Positions 26,600-34,308 of a stretch of DNA of 48,329 nucleotides are shown here, one piece after another (the first letter of the stretch is position 1; the number at the start of each line of letters is the position of its first letter). The position numbers and the translations under genes were made by a program. The stretch spans positions 1 to 48,329 of the IMG/VR virus record IMGVR_UViG_3300031711_000005, one strand, 5' to 3'. Below the pieces are notes generated by a model. The model ran no database searches, was not told the origin of the DNA, and was given only the letters and a program-made list of their open reading frames with translations. The DNA is from a virus.

Positions 26600-28340
26600 T
26601 GCCGCCTCCCTTTCCAACCGCGCCCTGGGCGATTCCCTTGACCGCCGCAGCGCCTAGCGCCGAGTTGATGCTCTCGGACAGCGCGTTGATGTCCATCCGC
26701 ACGAAAACGTCGGGCAGCGACTTCATCACACTCGCCGCGAAGGTCACTACGGCCTCATCGCTGACACTGCCGTTGCGAGCTGCGGCCACCAGGGCGTTGA
26801 TTTGCTCGGTCACCGGCTCAAGCCAGCGGCGTTTTGCGCCCGCGCACTCCGCCACCGCTGCCGTCACGATTTCGTTCACCGCATCGGGCAACAGCGAAGG
26901 AGCCGCCGCGGCTTCGACCGTCTGCGGCGCTGTCGGATCGGCCTGCTTCGTCGGATCAGTCGCAGCTCCGCCTGCTCCTGATCCAGGCCCCGCCTGGCCG
27001 GGCCCCGTAATCACCGCTTCGCCGTCCTTGGGCTCCGGGACCTGTAGTTCCTCATAGACCCACGTCTTGGGCAGGGGAACCCCGCTCTCCAAAATGATCT
27101 TGAAGCGGTTCGCTTTGTCTAACGGCGTTTCGTCCTGTTCCCGAACTACGATGCTCGGGCATTCGGTGTCATCGCCGAAATTGAGCCGCATCAATGCCGG
27201 GACAAACTGATAATTGAGCGTGTCGGCCGCCCACGAGCCAATGCCGCGCACGCGTTCATCGCGCACGGTCAAATGCACTTCACCCAGCGCTTTGCTGCCG
27301 GAACCGGAGCCCTGCGAACCCGTGTCTGTGGTCAAAGTTTGACCCAGCACAACCGTGTCGCATTCCGTATTCGCCAGGGCAATCAGCCGCTCGTTCGGAG
27401 AATTCGCTCCGTCCGCTCGGGCTTCGATGTATTGAACGGTCGACCCGGTCGGGAAACAGCCGTAGCCGGCTGCGCCCAATTGCTCGAGCATGTTGTTGAC
27501 CTCGCGGAAAACCTCGTCTCCAGCCTCCGGGTCCACATTAGCCCAGCGGAAGGGCTGACCGAACCGCTCCGAGAAAGCAAGCAACCAATCCCGGCCAAAC
27601 ATCATAGCGCACCACCACCAAACCAGTTGGCGATAGAACCCATAGCCAAGCGGCGTTCCCGATCGGTTCTTGTAGACCCCGATCAGGAATTGGTTAGGCG
27701 GGATATCGATGAAAGAGCCGCCAGGGCCAGCCGGACGCAACTGAAGCCGCGTCCCGGTCGCCTGAATCCCGTAGTAGCGCGGATGCACCCATGCGGTCGC
27801 CCGCGGTGCGATCAGGCCGCTTGGACGGCGTTCCCAAAGGATTTCCTGGACCGACAAGCCTTTCCCGACGGCGTCCGTCACATCATAAATGCAATCGCGG
27901 AACCCATTCTCCGATCCATCCGGAGCCGGTGCCCACGTTTCCAGAACTTCATCCAAAAGAGCGGCTCTCGCCAAAGCCGTGGCCGTGGGCTCCTTGCCCT
28001 CTTCGCAATAGGGCCGGCTTACAAAATCCAGGGCGCAGACCGCCGACCGAAGCTCGTGGGTGTTCTTGCCCAGTCTCCCCCAGGTATCCTCCACGTTGCG
28101 CCAAAGATCGTGCTGGATCACCAGGTCCGCCCCCACCAGCCCCATCCAGACGATATCCTGAGCGGCGCGCGGCTCGATCTTGCGCATGATCATCTGCCGT
28201 CGATCCGCCGCCTGGGGCATGATCACCCTTTTCTGATTCTCCGCTGCCGTCGGCGCAGGCGATGCAACCGCGCCTTCCAGCACTTCAGCCTTCAGCCTTC
28301 GGCCTTCAGACTTTCTCAAAATGCGTTTACGCGGGGGCAT
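26592..28340 (-). CDS. Portal protein, Mu gp29-like (DUF935), 582 aa
   Basis: The sequence fits the DUF935 portal family of Mu-like phages. Visible elements are YDVTDAVGKGLSVQEILWE, a WVHPRYYG segment, FLIGVYKNRSGTPLGYGFYRQLVWWWCAMMF, and ERFGQPFRWANVD with the later NFGDD block. Twelve copies form the ring through which DNA enters the head. The first 40 residues and the last 130 (Pro/Ala-rich, then helical) extend beyond the conserved core. The N-terminal codons contain a heptamer repeat, so the extreme N-terminus may be unstable in evolution. Confidence 0.85.
   Translation of the reverse strand: MPPRKRILRKSEGRRLKAEVLEGAVASPAPTAAENQKRVIMPQAADRRQMIMRKIEPRAAQDIVWMGLVGADLVIQHDLWRNVEDTWGRLGKNTHELRSAVCALDFVSRPYCEEGKEPTATALARAALLDEVLETWAPAPDGSENGFRDCIYDVTDAVGKGLSVQEILWERRPSGLIAPRATAWVHPRYYGIQATGTRLQLRPAGPGGSFIDIPPNQFLIGVYKNRSGTPLGYGFYRQLVWWWCAMMFGRDWLLAFSERFGQPFRWANVDPEAGDEVFREVNNMLEQLGAAGYGCFPTGSTVQYIEARADGANSPNERLIALANTECDTVVLGQTLTTDTGSQGSGSGSKALGEVHLTVRDERVRGIGSWAADTLNYQFVPALMRLNFGDDTECPSIVVREQDETPLDKANRFKIILESGVPLPKTWVYEELQVPEPKDGEAVITGPGQAGPGSGAGGAATDPTKQADPTAPQTVEAAAAPSLLPDAVNEIVTAAVAECAGAKRRWLEPVTEQINALVAAARNGSVSDEAVVTFAASVMKSLPDVFVRMDINALSESINSALGAAAVKGIAQGAVGKGGGNA
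28284..28311. repeat. Four tandem heptamers in the portal 5' coding region
   Basis: TTCAGCC, TTCAGCC, TTCGGCC and TTCAGAC run in tandem and on the minus strand encode part of the portal N-terminus (KSEGRRLKAEV). Gain or loss of one 7-bp unit would shift the frame of an essential gene unless an alternative downstream start is used. Met codons near residues 41 and 50 could serve. Confidence 0.75.
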
Positions 28341-28343
28341 GAT

Positions 28344-28487
28344 TCAGAAATGGCATCGATTTAACGCTTCACGGCCGCGTACAGCCGAGGGGTACAGCGC
28401 GTCGCAGGCGAAAACCGCTATCCTGAGACCTTCCGGGGCGTTCCGGCGCGTCCTGGGGCAAATTGGGTTTTTGAGGGTGGCGCTCAT
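28344..28487 (-). CDS. Possible small protein between large terminase and portal, 47 aa
   Basis: An ATG lies directly after the terminase stop, with GAGGAA as a strong Shine-Dalgarno overlapping that stop (TGAGGAAATG). The frame encodes a basic 47-residue peptide (MSATLKNPICPRTRRNAPEG, later LYPSAVRGREALNRCHF). It ends 3 bp before the portal ATG. The spacing supports coupled translation. On the other hand, the composition looks like a translated intergenic repeat, so the frame may be fortuitous. Confidence 0.4.
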   Translation of the reverse strand: MSATLKNPICPRTRRNAPEGLRIAVFACDALYPSAVRGREALNRCHF

Positions 28488-28491
28488 TTCC

Positions 28492-30123
28492 TCAGCTCAA
28501 ACCGATCGCTCTTTTCCCCATCACAACCCGCTTCAGCGCCTCCGCCGTCCAGGCGCCCTCGCTGCTCTTGAGCGCCTTAAGCGCCAGCTTGGTCCCGTCA
28601 AACGTGTCCCCGTGTCGGCCGTTCGAATCCGGCTCGCAAACGAACATCCCCTTTTCCTTCCGCACCAGCCGGAAATCTTCCCGCAGATAACGCTCGGGCG
28701 GGAGCCACAGATGGTTGTCTTCCAGCTCCGCCACCAGTTGCCCCCCCAAATACTGCTTCTGGGTCATGGGTTCCTGACCGGGCAGCTCCACGGTTTCGCT
28801 CCCGATCACCAACTCCACCGGAATCTCCGCCCGAAGGGCCTTCTTGGCCAAGATGGCGAAGTAACGCTCGTTGGTGGCGTCAAGGCATAGCCGGCGTGCA
28901 CGTCCGCCTTCGCGGCGCCGCTCGACCGCCGCGACGATGCCGCTGGCTCGCTTAAATGCCACCTCGGGATCCGCCGTCTTCCAGACGAATACGGCACGCA
29001 CGATCCGATCCGTCCCTTGCGCTTCCATCACCGAAAACCCGTTCGGATTCGCCGTAGCGCTGGTGGTTGTGGCTGTGTCCCAGCCGAGCCCAACCTTGCC
29101 GGGGCCCAAATGATCGATCAGCCATAGCGTCGCCGCCTCGAAATCAGAATCGTCCTCGATCTGAAACAGTCGACATTGGCCAATTCCACGCGTCTGAGCC
29201 GTATCAAGCAGGACCAGGCCACAGGCGCTTGTGCCCCCTACCACGAACAGACAGCCATAGTTGCGATCAAACGCGTCCTTGTCGTTGGCTTTGGCTCGGG
29301 CCTCCTGAGGACTCTGCGGCTTGCCCGTGTCGTTGTCATAGAGTGGAACGCCGTCCGCAAAGGCATCGTTCGCCGTGAGCCTGAGCACCCAGATCCCCAT
29401 ATCGCTGCGGTACCAGTTCCCCCTGGGATTGATGGGCAGATCCAGGCCAACTGGAGGCGCCAGCAGCTCGAAAGAGTAGTGCGTATCGTCAGGAGGCGGC
29501 GTCGTGGTCAAGAGCCATCGGAAATCGGGATTGGAAGCGATGATCGGATCAATCGCCTCACAAACCTCCTTGAAATTCTTCACTCGGCCGACCTCGTCAG
29601 TGATCAGGTCGCCGGTCTCACCCACGGTGCTCGTGTTCAGCGCAACGACCTTCGTCCGCGAATAGATCGAGTCCGAATGCCAGAGCCGAAACTCCAGGCG
29701 CTGCGCTTCGAAGATCTCAGCGAAATCATCGGCAGATACGTCCGCGAGGGATTGGCCTCTGTCATCCGTTGGGCGCAGGAGCGTCTTTGCCTGCGCCGCC
29801 ATCTGCGTCAAAATCGCGATGCTCTTCTGAATTACCTCGGCTTCCTTGCGCACGATCTCGCGTCCGAGAGATAGCTTAGCGCTGCCGAAGATCACGGTAT
29901 GCCCCGCCGTGCGCATCATCTTCTTGAGCGCGATCCGCGCCGCGATCGTCGTCTTGCCGTACTGCCGGCGAGCGATCAAACCGCAGATCCGGTGCACGTC
30001 CACGCCCCGTTCAAACTCCCGCTGCCCTGCGCGCACTTTGAATGCGGAGGTTGAAATAGTCCCGGATGCACCCCTCTGGATCCCTCCAGAGTCGCTGGTG
30101 CTTATAGCCGTCCGGGGCGGCAT
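28492..30123 (-). CDS. Large terminase subunit, Mu gp28-like, 543 aa
   Basis: The packaging motor/nuclease shows an ATPase P-loop at RRQYGKTT (52-59), Walker B LITDE (173-177), coupling motif TTTP (206-209) and the nuclease start GLGWDTATT with Asp349, followed by PNGFSVME. This order is that of phage large terminases. The ATG at MPPRTAIS is the first in frame after the small terminase stop; the frame is open further upstream but has no start codon there. The first 27 residues (before SAFKVRAGQREFERG) look unlike terminases and cover a hairpin, so the original start may have been lost. Confidence 0.85.
   Translation of the reverse strand: MPPRTAISTSDSGGIQRGASGTISTSAFKVRAGQREFERGVDVHRICGLIARRQYGKTTIAARIALKKMMRTAGHTVIFGSAKLSLGREIVRKEAEVIQKSIAILTQMAAQAKTLLRPTDDRGQSLADVSADDFAEIFEAQRLEFRLWHSDSIYSRTKVVALNTSTVGETGDLITDEVGRVKNFKEVCEAIDPIIASNPDFRWLLTTTPPPDDTHYSFELLAPPVGLDLPINPRGNWYRSDMGIWVLRLTANDAFADGVPLYDNDTGKPQSPQEARAKANDKDAFDRNYGCLFVVGGTSACGLVLLDTAQTRGIGQCRLFQIEDDSDFEAATLWLIDHLGPGKVGLGWDTATTTSATANPNGFSVMEAQGTDRIVRAVFVWKTADPEVAFKRASGIVAAVERRREGGRARRLCLDATNERYFAILAKKALRAEIPVELVIGSETVELPGQEPMTQKQYLGGQLVAELEDNHLWLPPERYLREDFRLVRKEKGMFVCEPDSNGRHGDTFDGTKLALKALKSSEGAWTAEALKRVVMGKRAIGLS
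30074..30091. other. Short hairpin in the 5' end of the terminase gene
   Basis: CTCTGGA and TCCAGAG form a perfect 7-bp stem with a 4-nt loop (GGGA on the minus strand). It falls in the atypical first codons of the large terminase. It may be part of a REP-like or other dispersed repeat that entered the intergenic space. Confidence 0.45.
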
Positions 30124-30230
30124 TTGTGGCGCACAGTTGAGGGCTCCAGCCTCATTGCTGGATTGTATTTCCTTCTCGAGCCCCTCAGAGCCTGCGCCAC
30201 GCGTCTCGTTTTTGGTTTTAATAGAAATCT

Positions 30231-30872
30231 CTATGCCTCCGCGCCGCCAGGCGCATTGGGTCCAGGCACCGCCTGGGCCTGCTCCCAATCCTCGCCGAAA
30301 ATGAGTTGGCCCAGCCGTTCCATCTTCTCGGCATGCGTGCCTGGTGACAGCGCCGCATCCCGCGCCCGATGATCGTTGCACCATTGGAGAAAGCCCTCCA
30401 CGACCTTCATCCGGAGCGCCTGTTCGCGCGTCGCAACCATCCTGCGCTTGAGCTCTATCTCCCGATCCCGCTGCTCCGCCTTGCGATGCTCGAGGGCTAA
30501 GCGCTCGCGATCGGCCATTGCCGATTGCGCCGACGTCCAGTCGCCCGCTTCCCCCGTCCGGATCGCCAACGCGCTGAAGAACCGCTGCCCCGTCTTGAAC
30601 AGTTGATCCTCGCTCAATCCCGGGTCCTCGGCTGCCATCTCCGCCAAGACCTCGTTGATCGTCGCCTCGTTCTTGCGCAGATCCAGCCGCAAACGAAACC
30701 AGGAGAGAAAGACCGATAGCGAGCCCGTTGAGGTGCGGACTCCGTCGGCCCGAAGCCAGGCGACGGTTTCTGCCTCCGAATGATCGTGCGAATAGTCGAA
30801 GATCGCCATCTGGCGCTCTTCGGGCAGGTTCTTGAGCACGCTGTCCGATCTGGGTTTCTTGGTCGCGCTCAT
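30231..30872 (-). CDS. Small terminase subunit, Mu gp27-like (DUF3486-type), 213 aa
   Basis: The protein has the layout of DUF3486 phage proteins: an N-terminal helix-turn-helix part (SVLKNLPEERQMAIFDYSHD then ETVAWLRADGVRTSTGSLSVF), then long charged helices (DRERLALEHRKAEQRDREIEL). This family recognises packaging DNA in Mu-like phages. The ATG follows immediately after the stop of the 93-aa gene. The C-terminus is acidic and Pro-rich. Confidence 0.75.
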   Translation of the reverse strand: MSATKKPRSDSVLKNLPEERQMAIFDYSHDHSEAETVAWLRADGVRTSTGSLSVFLSWFRLRLDLRKNEATINEVLAEMAAEDPGLSEDQLFKTGQRFFSALAIRTGEAGDWTSAQSAMADRERLALEHRKAEQRDREIELKRRMVATREQALRMKVVEGFLQWCNDHRARDAALSPGTHAEKMERLGQLIFGEDWEQAQAVPGPNAPGGAEA

Positions 30873-31154
30873 TCATCCGATCTTCCGTTCCGCAACGAAA
30901 TCCATACCCGCCTTGGTGATCTTCCAGGCCCTCAACTCCGGAGAAACCTGTTTCTGCGCTTGCTCGATCAGCCCAGCCCCCTCCAGGTAATGCAATTGCT
31001 TCGCCAATTCTTCGTCCGGCAGGGTCGCCCGCATAAAACCAGCGGGGACCAGCAAAAGGCGCAGATGATTCTTGCCGAGACCGAAATGGGTATCGTTCGC
31101 GTCGAGGACCTCCAAAATGGAAAGCCTGAGTTGCTCAATTAGCGCGGGAGTCAT
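30873..31154 (-). CDS. Small winged-helix phage protein (Mu gp26 position), 93 aa
   Basis: The sequence reads as a winged helix: three helices (IEQLRLSILEVLDAND; PDEELAKQLHYLEGAGLIE) followed by a hairpin with LRAWKITKAGMDFV. Similar small proteins lie just upstream of the small terminase in Mu-like phages. It ends directly at the small terminase start. A DNA-binding role in packaging or regulation is inferred from the fold pattern. Confidence 0.6.
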   Translation of the reverse strand: MTPALIEQLRLSILEVLDANDTHFGLGKNHLRLLLVPAGFMRATLPDEELAKQLHYLEGAGLIEQAQKQVSPELRAWKITKAGMDFVAERKIG

Positions 31155-31157
31155 GCG

Positions 31158-31526
31158 TCATTGCCTTTCGATCAGCCGATCAATCTTCGCGTCGATTTGC
31201 GCCAGGCGAACACTCATCATCTCCGTCTTCTCATCTACCGCTTTGATCTGGCCTTCGAGCGGGTTGATCCGAACGTGGAGCTCCTTGGTCCGTTGCTCGT
31301 CCAGGGCGGACATGGCGTCCAGCTGGTCCTTGATCTCATCCCGGTGCGCCTGAAACTCGGACTTGGTCAGATAGGTCGCGGCGGGCGCGGGTTTCTCGCG
31401 GAAGTGGTTGGCGAACTTCATAGCCAGGTCGGCGATTTGCATCACCCCGTAGAGGCAAAGAATCCACAGCCCTACCTGAGCCGCACTCGGCTCGGAGAAG
31501 ACCTGGCTCGCGAGAATTGGTCCCAT
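31158..31526 (-). CDS. Membrane-anchored coiled-coil phage protein (Mu gp25/DUF2730 position), 122 aa
   Basis: One membrane segment at about residues 17-37 (VGLWILCLYGVMQIADLA) is followed by a Pro/Ala linker and a long coiled coil from residue 58 to the end (KIDRLIERQ). This is the layout of DUF2730-type phage proteins and also of inner-membrane spanins. Because the holin-like gene is next to it, a lysis role is possible. The order relative to gp26/gp27-like genes favours the Mu gp25-type protein. Confidence 0.55.
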   Translation of the reverse strand: MGPILASQVFSEPSAAQVGLWILCLYGVMQIADLAMKFANHFREKPAPAATYLTKSEFQAHRDEIKDQLDAMSALDEQRTKELHVRINPLEGQIKAVDEKTEMMSVRLAQIDAKIDRLIERQ

Positions 31527-31595
31527 AACGCCTTTGCTTCGTTCCCTTCGTTAGCTTCTGTTGGATTTTCCCATCTTGGGTCCAGGCGAGCCTGG

Positions 31596-32309
31596 TTACT
31601 TCTTCGCCGCTGTGACCGCCGCTTCCACTACCGCGCCGGTAACTCGTTCGACCAGCGAAACAACGTTTGTGCCGCTCGATTCATCTTGCAGCGAGGCCAA
31701 GCCGATGCTCTGCGCCGCGATCCCGTTGGTCCTGGTGGTTTGATGGGCCAAGAACTTGGTGAGCTCGCTCTTTCCATCAAGGAAGGTAAATACTGACACC
31801 TTGGTCTTGACCGGACGCCCCATGTTGTCGACCGACACGATCTCGCTCCCGAAGTGCGAGCACCCGACCAGCAAAAACCCCATCGCGCACATCGTCCCGG
31901 CCTTCGCCAGGATCGCCAGCGACCTGGATGTCCCGACCTTGCAGCTCGCGACGTAATCGATCAGGTAACACAGCACCTTGAACCAGGTGCTCGATTCGAT
32001 AACGTGCAGGCGCGCCTTCTCGGCGTCCGAGCCCGAGGTCTCTACCGTCTTCACCAGGAAGGAAAAGATCGGCTTGGCCGCCAGACGCGCCAGGCCCATC
32101 CAGGCGACTAAGGCCACGAACCAGCCCGGCAGATGCGCCAGCAGGAGCGCAAGCGGATCCGGAATCGCCGGCAGCGCCGGTGCCGCAGGTGTGCCGCCGT
32201 CAATCAGCACGGTCTGCGCGAAGCCATGCCAAACCACGCATAGCAGTAGCGCCAGGATGCCGGTCAATCCGAATAGGAGATTGCGCGGGGAGCGGGGGGT
32301 TCGTTTCAT
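31596..32309 (-). CDS. Holin-like membrane protein with an internal lipobox, 237 aa
   Basis: Hydrophobic segments lie at about 11-30, 54-75 and 108-123, with Lys/Arg-rich ends, suggesting a holin-like membrane protein. A second hydrophobic run at 139-149 ends in LLVGC (Cys150), an exact lipobox, followed by SHFGSEIVSVDNMGRPVKTK, which reads like the mature start of a small lipoprotein. Internal Met codons at 140 and 143 are in frame. The start at MKRTPRS was chosen because upstream codons look non-coding. No endolysin lies nearby. Confidence 0.5.
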   Translation of the reverse strand: MKRTPRSPRNLLFGLTGILALLLCVVWHGFAQTVLIDGGTPAAPALPAIPDPLALLLAHLPGWFVALVAWMGLARLAAKPIFSFLVKTVETSGSDAEKARLHVIESSTWFKVLCYLIDYVASCKVGTSRSLAILAKAGTMCAMGFLLVGCSHFGSEIVSVDNMGRPVKTKVSVFTFLDGKSELTKFLAHQTTRTNGIAAQSIGLASLQDESSGTNVVSLVERVTGAVVEAAVTAAKK

Positions 32310-32474
32310 GAGGTCCTCACATTTGAACCCGCCCCAGGATTGAGGATCGCGTGCGTGGACACCGAACGCTGGGTCCTGGAGTCGCTGAGGCAGGTAATCT
32401 TTATTGAGCCACTTGGCTCTGGTTTGGTGTCCGCAAACATCGGCCTCCATTCAACACCCGATTCCCTTCCCATC

Positions 32475-32491
32475 ATCCCTCCGGGAGGGAT
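32475..32491. other. 8-bp-arm palindrome next to the parS-like site
   Basis: ATCCCTCC and GGAGGGAT are separated by one base. The palindrome lies just 4 bp from the parS-like site in the short space between the holin-like gene and the helix-turn-helix gene. It may be an operator or a terminator stem for the latter; no T-run is visible. Confidence 0.5.
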
Positions 32492-32495
32492 ATTC

Positions 32496-32509
32496 GTTCC
32501 ACGTGGAAC
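32496..32509. promoter_or_regulatory. parS-like centromere site
   Basis: GTTCCACGTGGAAC is a perfect 14-bp palindrome. It agrees with the chromosomal parS consensus (core GTTNCACGTGNAAC) and with parS variants known from Pseudomonas. It lies in an intergenic gap directly after the stop codon of the helix-turn-helix gene, not in coding sequence. A specified 14-mer is expected by chance about 0.0002 times in a window of this size. A ParB-domain protein is encoded 2.8 kb away. Binding by host ParB is the other possibility. Confidence 0.65.
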
Positions 32510-32510
32510 T

Positions 32511-33002
32511 TTAAGCCCTCCGGCTCTGCAAAAAATGCACCACGCTCTCGCGGCTGACTATGCTGAAAGCCTGCGGCCCCACCTGAACCGCTCGGGGCTT
32601 GGTAACCAGGAGCAGGCCGGTGTCGACCAGCCCTTGGACGTGCTTTTGACTGCACGAAAAGATGCGCTGCAATTCCGTGGTGCGAATATCGCGATGCGGC
32701 AGAATCCGTTCTAAAACCTCGGCATCGCTGCGCCGCTCGGGTGGGTTGCCGTCGGCGGTGAGACCCAGGTCAGGTTTGTGGGGGGGAACGTTGTTGAGCA
32801 CTGCCAGCAGGGAATCCCTCCAGATCCGAAGGTACCTTCGCTCAGCCCCCTCCCCAGCAATGTCCCAAGCAAATTCGAACGTGTGATCTTCTACCGCCTC
32901 GGTGACCTCATCCTCATCCCGATCCATCAGGATCATGCAGGCCGCGAGCGGTATCAGCGGCCTCAACGCCGGCAACTCCAACCCTCGAAACGTCAACTGC
33001 AT
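32511..33002 (-). CDS. Hypothetical protein with C-terminal helix-turn-helix, 163 aa
   Basis: The first 70 residues are Leu/Asp/Glu-rich and probably helical. The region 104-133 (DIRTTELQRIFSCSQKHVQGL then VDTGLL) reads as a DNA-binding helix-turn-helix followed by a wing. The end is SRESVVHFLQSRRA, as in excisionase-like or replication-adaptor proteins. No exact family is recognised. Its stop codon abuts the parS-like palindrome, so it could be controlled by, or act at, that site. Confidence 0.55.
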   Translation of the reverse strand: MQLTFRGLELPALRPLIPLAACMILMDRDEDEVTEAVEDHTFEFAWDIAGEGAERRYLRIWRDSLLAVLNNVPPHKPDLGLTADGNPPERRSDAEVLERILPHRDIRTTELQRIFSCSQKHVQGLVDTGLLLVTKPRAVQVGPQAFSIVSRESVVHFLQSRRA

Positions 33003-33040
33003 CGCCTGCCATCATACGCAGGCCTGTCAAAACCCTTATT

Positions 33041-33511
33041 TTATGAACCGACGCGGTCGCCTTTTCCGCGGGCTCGATCTTCCGCTAGAACGTGCGCATC
33101 AGCGATGTCGAAAAAGGCGAGGGCTAGTAACTCGACGAATCTTGCTAGTGGTATCTGTCCAAAAAGACAAATTGCGGCGAACAAGCCGGCAGGTCCAACT
33201 CCGACGCAGGAGATTAGAGAAATGATCCCCCCGACAAAGGCGGCTATGGACCAGCCTCCGACCCATTTCGAAATCGTGTCTCGTTCGTGCCCGTAAACTG
33301 TTCCGGATCGCAGATCCCCAAGCGCAGATAGATGATTCCCATGGACTGCGTCGACGGGCGGACGAACGGGAACGATGACCGGCAATGGCGCCACGGCCGC
33401 CCAAGGTTGCTCGACATCCTTGTTGCAGCGCGAGCAGGTAACAATTTTGCCCGCAAACTCACGATCCCACCGCATGTCTTGTGCACAATTCGGGCACTTA
33501 AACGTCTTCAT
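33041..33511 (-). CDS. Zinc-ribbon membrane protein, 156 aa
   Basis: An N-terminal zinc ribbon has Cys6, Cys9, Cys26 and Cys29 (FKCPNCAQDM and VTCSRCNKD). A Pro/Val-rich linker leads to hydrophobic segments at about 83-135 (GGWSIAAFVGGIISLISCVG and LARFVELLALAFF), with an acidic tail. Such proteins are common in PVC bacteria and their role is unknown. It lies between the repressor and late genes and could be a lysogenic conversion gene. Confidence 0.6.
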   Translation of the reverse strand: MKTFKCPNCAQDMRWDREFAGKIVTCSRCNKDVEQPWAAVAPLPVIVPVRPPVDAVHGNHLSALGDLRSGTVYGHERDTISKWVGGWSIAAFVGGIISLISCVGVGPAGLFAAICLFGQIPLARFVELLALAFFDIADAHVLAEDRARGKGDRVGS

Positions 33512-33599
33512 TGTAACGCCACTTTAAAAACAGCAACCCCTTTGCTCGCTGTGTCGAGCAACCTGTTGCCGCAATTGGATCATTCTCGGCCACCTTCTG

Positions 33600-34229
33600 C
33601 TAGTTCTTCCTCAGTTTTCGAATTACGCTGTGGACGGGGTGCACAAAGGAAAGGTCCTGGACGTTAAGGTCCATGGGAGGGTAGGCCGGATTGTAGGAGG
33701 TCAGTCTTACGGTCTGAATTGATCTACCGACGCGATGGTAGAGCTTGAAAAAAATGTCACCTTCAATCGTCTTTGCAATCACCAGATCCCCATTTTTCGC
33801 CTCCGTATTGGGCATGACTATCGCGTAATCCCCAGGCTCGAAGCGCGGCTGCATTGAATCCCCATCGATCTGTAGAGCATAGCAATTCGAGTCGCGGCAA
33901 TCGGTGGCGACCATCGCGACATCCAGTCCTTGATCTTCGAAGGCAGCTGGGTTTCCGGCGCTGGCCCATGAGATGATCGGGCATTGATTAGTAGTACCCC
34001 AAAACGGGCCCCCATGATTGCGCGGCCTGGAGGTTGCTTGGGTGTTGACTTTTAAACGCTTCTCTTCAAGTAGAACTTCCAGACGTTCCATTACCCATGG
34101 CTTTATCGCCCGATGCCCATTCTCCAGCTGAGAAATATAGGCTCTATCGAGGCCGAGCGCGTGTCCCATCTTGCCTTGAGAAAACCCTAGTTCTTTCCTG
34201 GCGGTAATTAATTTTTCAACATCTTCCAC
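33600..34229 (-). CDS. Phage repressor, XRE helix-turn-helix plus S24 (LexA/CI-type) autoprotease, 209 aa
   Basis: Residues 8-45 are an XRE helix-turn-helix (ELGFSQGKMGHALGLDRAYI then SQLENG). After a linker comes an S24 peptidase domain: cleavage site Ala91-Gly92 in SWASAGNP, nucleophile Ser125 in DGDSMQP and general base Lys162 in IFFKLYHR. This is a full CI-like repressor that should self-cleave when RecA filaments form. It reads away from the early genes and starts with GTG. Operator-like repeats lie upstream and inside its own gene, so autoregulation is likely. Confidence 0.85.
   Translation of the reverse strand: MEDVEKLITARKELGFSQGKMGHALGLDRAYISQLENGHRAIKPWVMERLEVLLEEKRLKVNTQATSRPRNHGGPFWGTTNQCPIISWASAGNPAAFEDQGLDVAMVATDCRDSNCYALQIDGDSMQPRFEPGDYAIVMPNTEAKNGDLVIAKTIEGDIFFKLYHRVGRSIQTVRLTSYNPAYPPMDLNVQDLSFVHPVHSVIRKLRKN
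34042..34059. promoter_or_regulatory. Third operator-like repeat, inside the repressor gene
   Basis: GTGTTGACTTTTAAACGC shares GTGTTKACTTTT and the AAACnC right arm with the two repeats in the repressor-early intergenic region. It lies within the repressor coding region, about 175 bp from the gene start. Repressor bound here and upstream could form a loop. Confidence 0.5.
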
Positions 34230-34234
34230 AAAAC

Positions 34235-34273
34235 GTGTTGACTTTTTGATGGGTGTGTTTACTTTTAAAACAC
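34235..34273. promoter_or_regulatory. Repressor/early-gene operator-promoter region
   Basis: Two direct repeats, GTGTTGACTTTTT and GTGTTTACTTTTA, start exactly 20 bp apart, so they face the same side of the helix. The second is a palindrome, GTGTTT-N7-AAACAC. A plus-strand promoter may be formed by TTGACT (34238-34243) and TACTTT (34260-34265) with 16 bp between, fully overlapped by the repeats. A repressor bound here would block the early operon; the opposite promoter would drive the repressor. Confidence 0.65.
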
Positions 34274-34308
34274 AGTGAACGTTCGTTAACTAGAGCATCC
34301 GTATCCCA

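Noticed and set aside
27273-28364. 363-residue plus-strand frame opposite the portal gene
   Set aside because: Antisense to a confident portal protein; no domain and atypical composition.
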